Assembly (NCBI GenBank): GCA_001986395.2
Contig: MQVO02000002.1
Location: 1 to 64,000 of the forward strand
Direction of reading: 5' to 3'
Source: Irpex lacteus
Taxonomy: Eukaryota; Basidiomycota; Agaricomycetes; Polyporales; Irpicaceae
DNA: 64,000 nucleotides
Under the pieces are notes generated by a model. That model was not told the DNA's origin. It saw nothing but the letters and a program-made list of their open reading frames with translations, and did not search any database. Positions 58,077-64,000 of the stretch are shown here, one piece after another; the first letter of the stretch is position 1; every line of letters begins with the position of its first letter. The position numbers and the translations under genes are program-made.

Positions 58077-58473
58077 TTTTCTACAAGTGTCCAGGAGTTA
58101 CTGTGAGTTTTCGGCCAAAGTTGCGAGACAAGGTAAGAGGTGGTAGAGTTCTGAGATGCGCCACCACTGAGATTGCCACGAGTGAAACGCAGGTAGCCGT
58201 GGGAAAGTTGACGTTCTAGCCTTTCTTAATTAGCAAGTGTAGTAAATTGGTTATCGGCCTAGTCATTTGACCTCGACCACGTACTAACTCCAGATCATCT
58301 CTGGCACACGACAAGATTATATTCTCATGTGGTCTCGACATTGGCACGGGTTATCCTATGGAATATAGGAGGCTCCGGATGTCGGAATATCATGCGGGTG
58401 CAGGTATATAAAGGTAGGAACTGCAGAGGAACTCCTATTGCAACTTTCCCTCGCACTCCATTCTTAAGACAAC
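58077..58473. promoter_or_regulatory. Divergent promoter, NOSIP-like gene and polyol dehydrogenase
   Basis: 397 bp between two opposite starts. A TATA box for the plus-strand gene is at 58405-58412 (TATATAAA), about 60 nt before its ATG. No TATA is evident for the minus-strand gene. Confidence 0.5.
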
Positions 58474-60199
58474 ATGCGCGCAGCTAGATACTATGGTCCA
58501 GGGGACGTACGGGTAGAGGATATCCCTGAACCTGAGACACGTAAGGGCCAGGTAAAAATCAAGGTCAGAACTTCTCGTCTAGTGCAGACAACGACCTACT
58601 CAACCCCCAATGCCGACGGTGAATCTCTAGGTTGCCTGGTACGTGAGAGCGATATGTTTATTGGCTTTGTACACTCAGCTCACGTCCAAGTTGACCATAT
58701 AGGACTGGAAGTGGGTACTTCTCGAATCATTTCCCAGAGTATTAGCTAACAGTGCCTAACACTATGGGGTTATAGTCTGTGGGTCTGACCTGCACGCTTT
58801 CCACGCACCCTTCCCTGAAACCATTACTCCAACGTTTACCAACCCTCACTACGTGACTGGGGAGACACTCCCCGTCACTCTTGGTCATGAGTCAGTATTA
58901 CCATTCCCTACTCGTATCAGCCACTTCAGCACCTCATCCGATCCCACGCAGGTTTTCGGGCGTTATCACCGAAGTTGGCGAAGGTGTCGATACCGGACGC
59001 CTTTCCAAGGGACAAAATGTGGTAGTGTAAGGACAACTTTGCTTCACGCATAGTCCGAGTTCTAGCTGATACCCATTATTCAGAGAACCTCTTATCTCTT
59101 GTCTACGCAGTGGCTGTGCACCGTGCGCAGCTGACCACAGGAACATCTGTCCTCATGCTAGCTTCTTGGTGTGTCCCGAAGCTGCTGCATTTTCTGATTT
59201 TTATGCTCACTATGCTAAAGGGTCTTGCTGGCTGGGGTGGAGGATTGGCAGAGTACATCACCGTCGACGAGAAATTAGTCTTCCCACTTCCTTCCAATAC
59301 ACCATGTAAGCGTCTCTCAGCATAACGGCTCTTCTCAGCCTAACAGAACCACTCTGCAGTGGATATCGGTGCTATGATAGAGCCCCTTGCAGTTGCTTGG
59401 CACGCCGTAAACCGCTCTACCTTCACCGAAGGCTCAAAATGCTTGGTTATTGGCTCTGGCCCGGTACGTCGCCAATGATGCGTTCATGACATATTGTCAT
59501 GTATCTGATTAAGTTACCTTCAGATCGGATTAATGACATTGAAGGCTCTCCAGTAAGCTCAAGCACACTTATCTTGGGCAAGAGTCTCATTTGTTAATCT
59601 TATCAATATAGAGCACGAGGTGCAAAATGGATTGGAGTGTCCGAACCATCCGATCAACGTCGTGGAATGGCAGTCGAGCACCAGGCGTCGGCCGTCTTCG
59701 ACCCTCGATCTCAGGATGTCGTTGCCGAGGTGCTTCAAGCCACCGACGGACAAGGTGCCGATGTCGTCTTCGATTGTGCTGGTGTACAGCCCTCGCTGGA
59801 CCTTGCTACCAAGGCCGTGCGCCCCAGAGGCAACATTACCGTTGTTGCTATTTGGAGCACGCGCGGTAGCCTCAATATGAACGACATGCTATTCAAGGAG
59901 TTCACATTGACTGGTCAGCCGATTTCGTCGGAGTAAGACCATCAACTGATCATGCATTTGCTTGCAGGAATCATTGGCTACGACAATGTGCACGCCGAGC
60001 TGCTCAAGGCCGTCGCTGAGGGCAAGTTTACAGGGCTCGAGAAATTCATAACCAAGAAGATTAAACTGGAAGACGTAGTCGAGGAGGGTATCAAGGTCCT
60101 CATGAACGATAAGGAGCAAAGTGAGCTGCTCTCCGTACTGTTTTATGTAGTCTCTGACAATACCGTTCGTTTACAGTTAAAATCCTTGTTCATCCTTGA
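58474..60199 (+). CDS. Zinc-dependent polyol/alcohol dehydrogenase (sorbitol / 2,3-butanediol dehydrogenase type)
   Basis: Medium-chain dehydrogenase. Visible: MRAARYYGPGDVRVEDIPEP, catalytic Zn motifs CGSDLHAF and VTLGHE, FSGVITEVGEGVDTG, the structural zinc cysteines in CLRSGCAPCAADHRNIC, GGLAEYITV, MIEPLAVAWHAV, the Rossmann motif GSGPIGLMTLKAL (split by an intron), GADVVFDCAGVQPSLDLATK, LKDVV-like KIKLEDVVEEGIKVL, and a last exon closing in KILVHP with TGA at 60197-60199. At least eight exons. The join between exon 1 (ending GQVKIK) and the CGSDLHAF exon is not clean: a small exon near 58700-58711 is expected, but I found no combination that keeps frame, so either the model or the gene is imperfect there. 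Oxidises a polyol or diol with NAD(P). Confidence 0.83.
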
Positions 60200-60300
60200 T
60201 TTGGACGATGTGATAAAAACAAACTTCCAATTGTACAGTACAAACAAAACGAATCAGATACCAATCAATGAAGACCATCACTTACTTCAGCGACATCACT

Positions 60301-63300
60301 CTACGTTGACAGGACAGCTCTCGCCCTGTCCAACAGCTGATCAAAGGTAAGCGCGCCGGTTGAGTGAGAGGCACCATGCGTGCATCCGTAATCTCTTGCC
60401 TTTTCGTAGACAGGCTCGAGCATGATACGGTCAGAGTGTAACCTCTTCTCGAAGTACACAACCGCGAGCGCCGTCGTCCAAAGGATACAATCAACTTGGA
60501 GTTTCTTCCATTCGTCTATGGCCGTACGTCCAACAGATTGTTCCAACTGATGACTATCCACAAAGGATCCGTCAGCCTTCATCACGCCAATAAGAGATTC
60601 GACTTCGGGGTCCAGAATCGGCGGCGGCGGAGAGGGAGGACGCGCTATAGGACCGATGGTCGAAGGAAGGTCGTCGTCACTCGTCTTTACCTCTGGAGAC
60701 GGACTCCTAGCATTGTCGTCGACAGGAGAGGAGGGACGACTGTCATCCCAGTCAGAAGAGTCGACCGTAGATAAGAGTGAGCTGAGTGTCGTGAACGTCC
60801 CATCGGATGCATATCCATCGTCGTCTTCCTGTGTAGGCCATTCCTCCTCATGCTGGTCGCTGTGGACGCTATGCATGTCGGCGTCCTCTGAAGCTGTGTC
60901 TCTTCCAATATCTCCGGGCATCGCGAGCGAGTTTCGATGAGTACGCGAGGGAGCAGCTGTGGCGGGTGGCGGAGCGGAAGTCCGAAGCCAAGTCTGCATA
61001 AGCGCAGATTTGAACGCTGACGCATAATCCACGGCCATGCGCACAAACGAGTTGATGGGTCGAGGACTGTGAGGATGCATGTTATAGGAGTCGATTTTCT
61101 GCTTCATATGCCGATGGCGAATGGCACGAAGAGCCTGCGACGTCATAGGCTCCGCGTTCAGGTCGAGATTGTCCGCATCCTCTGTCACGAACGAGGTGAA
61201 GCGGCTTGCCAGCTGATATTGCTCGGCGAGGGAGATGATGGATGTTTTCACCTTGTCCTCTGTGAAAATAGAGCCGTCCAGGGTCAAGTTCTCGAGCTCT
61301 TGTATTATGGCTCTGGCCGCGAGAGTATGTAACAGCTGAACGTGCGTATTCTCCGTCTCGAACTTGACACGTTGAACCGGGATTCTAAACTCGAGAGGCG
61401 GTCCAGTGCCGTCTCTCCTGGCGTGAAGAATAACTTCGTCGGGAATGGTAATGTTATCTCCCTCGAATAAAGCGTAGACGGTATGCCGTATACCAGGGTA
61501 TAGGGCAGGGATGGTAGAAGGAGACTGGCGAATAACCTGACCATCCGCAAGGAGACGAGCTGCTCGGCTGGAGGGGTCTTCGTGCAACATATCTGATCCC
61601 ATACCCCAGTGAACAAAGATATCCTTCAGAGCGAACGTGGATCCGGCACGAACCAGAGTGGCGCATTTTTGGATGATGCTCTCGGCAGCCGTGGCCCAAA
61701 GGCATTCCCCATTTCCGGCGTCAGCGATGTCTTGGCACATCGCCGTCGAGACTTGCTCTCCGATGGCCAGCGTAAACACACGAAGCGGTGCCTCTTCGTG
61801 ACTTCGCGCCACCGCCTTCTGTACCAAGGCCTTAGTCGCAACTCTTTCCGAAGGGTTTACCTGTAGGAAGTATGGGATCTTCAGAACTGATTGCACTAGG
61901 GACACAGTAAGTGACTCACCCTGCCGTCGGTAAGAACTATAACCGTTGTAGGGCTTCCAACGTCTCGAGAATATAATGTTTTCTTAAGTGCATTACGAAT
62001 TTCGGTCTTATCGAGGTTTGCATCTAAAGAGGATACGTGTTTCCCCTATTATCGTGTCAGTCATATTCTGCACGCAATAAACGCCGCAAATAACGCACCA
62101 TCTCTACCATAGAATTGTCAGAATATGCTCTACTTCTGGGCCAATGGCTGTGGCAGCTGCTGCCAAAACGGAAGACGTTGAAAGTGGTGCCATGAGCAGG
62201 TAGAATGTGTAGTAGTCTCGTGAGCGCTTTCTTCGCTGTATCAATACGGCTTCCACCCATACTTCCACTGCAATCCACCAAGAAGATGAACTCTTGCGCA
62301 GTTCGCGCCGGAAGATCGAACTTCGGGTACAGCGTAAGACGGAGAGCCACCGATTTCTTGTTCCCGTTGTGATACTCCACGAGACAACGAGATTCGCTCA
62401 GACCCTCCGCTTCGATCTTTAGGACGAAATCCTGAGTCATGAACTCGTTCGAACGCAGTTTGGCCACCATTCGACGCTTACAGGTCTTGCCTGTGTGCGT
62501 CTTGTAAGGTTGCAAAACGAGACGATCGTGCGCTGAGGGGCAAGTGACGAGCTTAATCTCGCCCTGCATTTGGATATGTACGTTAAACCGGATTTTAGTG
62601 TGCGATGAGGGGAAGGAGGCATCTGCCATATCTGTCGGCGTCGGTCCGTAGCGTTGGCCGACGGCCATGGGGACGATAAGCCTTACTTCGGATTCAACAT
62701 CACCGTGTAACAGGTCCATGACGTACTGCAGCACATTCTAGTTAGCTGTGCGTCGTTATTAAGGTGATAATGAACCGCACAGTGGTCACGATTGTGACAC
62801 TTTCGTAGCCTGGTACTGATCCGATAGAGGTAACGAATACTATAACCAAATATCAAATGTTTAAGTCTATTCATAAACAGCGAGAACCGAGGGAAGAAAG
62901 GCGCGTACCGTCATCCGTAGCCCAATCAAGCAAGGCAGTCGCTTTTCCCTGACGCAATGCCGCCTCGTGCTCGGCCCGAGCCTGCTGTCTCTGTTTCACC
63001 TTACCAAGGAGTAGTCTATCGTCGGCTGTGTGCATTTCAAAGCCGCAGATAGCTGCTCGTGCAGGGACGGGGAATAGATACTTGGCACGAGGCGTCGCAT
63101 TGGGAGATGGATTGTGGAATCGTTGGATGATATCCACACGAGCCGAAACTGTGCGGTCAAGACATCTTTGTGAGTATGATGATGAGAGGTAGGATGTAAT
63201 GGCCTGCACTCACGGTCGACGACGATCGCATCCACGACGACCTTGTCGAGAGGCAGCTGTTGTAAGTCGCCGGTGGGAGACGAGTAGACGACGCCAGAGA

Positions 63301-63322
63301 ACGGCACGCTCGAGTTCGCCAT
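60301..63322 (-). CDS. VIT and von Willebrand A domain protein
   Basis: The ATG at 63322 (MANSSVPFSGVVYSSPTG) follows a TATATAGG about 57 nt upstream. The VIT domain lies in the first exons (VSARVDIIQRF, YLFPVPARAAICGFEMHT, RAEHEAALRQGKATALL). The vWA domain starts EFIFLVDCSGSMGGSRI with an intact MIDAS DxSxS. A long last exon (61905 down to 60301) adds VFTLAIGEQVSTAMCQDIAD, a conserved region ELENLTLDGSIF, an acidic Ser/Pro-rich linker (DSSDWDDSRPSSPVDDNARS) and a terminal helical domain (ARDYGCTHGASHSTGALTF). The architecture resembles inter-alpha-trypsin-inhibitor/PARP4-like VIT-vWA proteins, whose fungal members are intracellular with unknown role. Tail to tail with the dehydrogenase gene, 101 bp apart. 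Confidence 0.9.
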
Positions 63323-64000
63323 AGTAGATGCCTTAAGCTTCGAGCCAAAACATAGTACAATACTCCGAGGGCCACTGCCTATATACGGCGAGTAAAGATA
63401 ACAAGGTATACCTTAACGCAGCTGCGTACTAAGCGCTGTATAGTACCATGGGTCCGTATAGTATAGTCTTGTCCGTACTTGGGTGGTAATGTCCACACGT
63501 GTGATGGACGACTGCGGCTCTACTGTATGTAGCGTCAGAAAGCCAGCCTGTGGAGATAACGCAGTTAGTAAGAGAGGCTACATCGTGGTAGGCATTCAGT
63601 AATGTATTTCACTTACTGCAGTTTTGGGCAGCTGCGCAATGGTCTCGAAAGTCCTCGGGCTACCGCAACCGTAGTACCTTCCACGCCCACGTTCACATCG
63701 TACGGTGAAAGAAGTCGAAGAGATGCACTTATCCCAAGTCGCTCAAGGGTAAAGAAACAACTTGAACTGTGGCCCATGCCAGTGCCAGTGGGCGTCGGGA
63801 GGAAGCGCGATCGGCACGGATATGCCGAGTTGTCCCGACGACTTCCTGATGAGGCAGTCCGTCACGCTCACCCGCCGCGCATGCCGCTGACGTCATATGG
63901 CCTGATTCGTCGGACGAGATGTCGAGTAATACTTGCGCTTCCTGGCGAAACCGTCCGTTCAGAGGGTAAGTGCATATGATTCGATGAAGAGATTCCTTCT
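63323..64000. other. Right-end region
   Basis: Promoter of the VIT/vWA gene, then a basic 125-codon plus-strand frame (63602-63979: SRRLPDEAVRHAHPPRMP ...) with no family features. It may be chance or the 5' part of a gene continuing beyond the window. Confidence 0.35.

Noticed and set aside
63602..63979. 125-residue plus-strand frame as a gene
   Set aside because: Basic, low-information sequence with no domain and no splice-linked exons; kept only as a note for the right-end region.

Overview
This is a nuclear genome segment of a filamentous fungus, most likely a basidiomycete (Agaricomycetes). The genes are broken by many 45-70 nt GT..AG introns. They include a LigE/Ure2p-like glutathione S-transferase, polyporopepsin-type aspartic peptidases and a split-direct-repeat Ngaro/DIRS-type retrotransposon. 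I saw no rRNA, tRNA or CRISPR array.

Layout. 1-4870: three minus-strand copies of an isopenicillin-N-synthase-like 2-oxoglutarate/Fe(II) dioxygenase (copy 1 cut by the window edge, copies 2 and 3 broken). 4871-12000: two tandem minus-strand aspartic peptidase genes with small foldback elements beside the first. 15041-23445: a DUF3712/Tag1-like vacuolar membrane protein, a poorly resolved stretch, a mitochondrial calcium uniporter with an intact DIME motif, and a multi-spanning membrane protein. 24632-52794: seven plus-strand dioxygenase copies (4 to 10) with a start-to-start spacing of about 2.2-2.6 kb from copy 5 onward. Copies 4, 5, 6, 8 and 9 read through; copy 7 has a 7-bp frameshift and copy 10 an in-frame stop. 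Most repeat units also carry a decayed F-box-like fragment about 260-310 bp upstream of the start codon.

Between copies 9 and 10 lies an 11,484-bp nested transposon: a young Ty1/copia element (identical 479-bp LTRs, 5-bp target duplication CTTGG, half-tRNA-type primer binding site) whose gag-pol frame is split by a complete 5,922-bp Ngaro-type tyrosine-recombinase retrotransposon on the opposite strand (gag, RT-RNase H with an intron, recombinase, split direct repeats of 397 and 162 bp). Without the transposon and one TSD copy, the copy 9 to copy 10 spacing is about 2.6 kb, like the rest of the array.

53458-63322: housekeeping or secondary-metabolism genes: GST, secreted amidase, NOSIP-type E3 ligase, zinc-dependent polyol/alcohol dehydrogenase, and a VIT/vWA protein.

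The strongest unusual signals are: (1) the copia LTR holds an intron-containing segment followed at once by the same segment with the GT..AG intron precisely missing; (2) the intron of the Ngaro RT gene holds nine tiny hairpins with changing but complementary stems and a near-constant five-base loop; (3) the dioxygenase array mixes intact and freshly broken copies with a co-duplicated upstream module. The substrate of the dioxygenases cannot be told from sequence.
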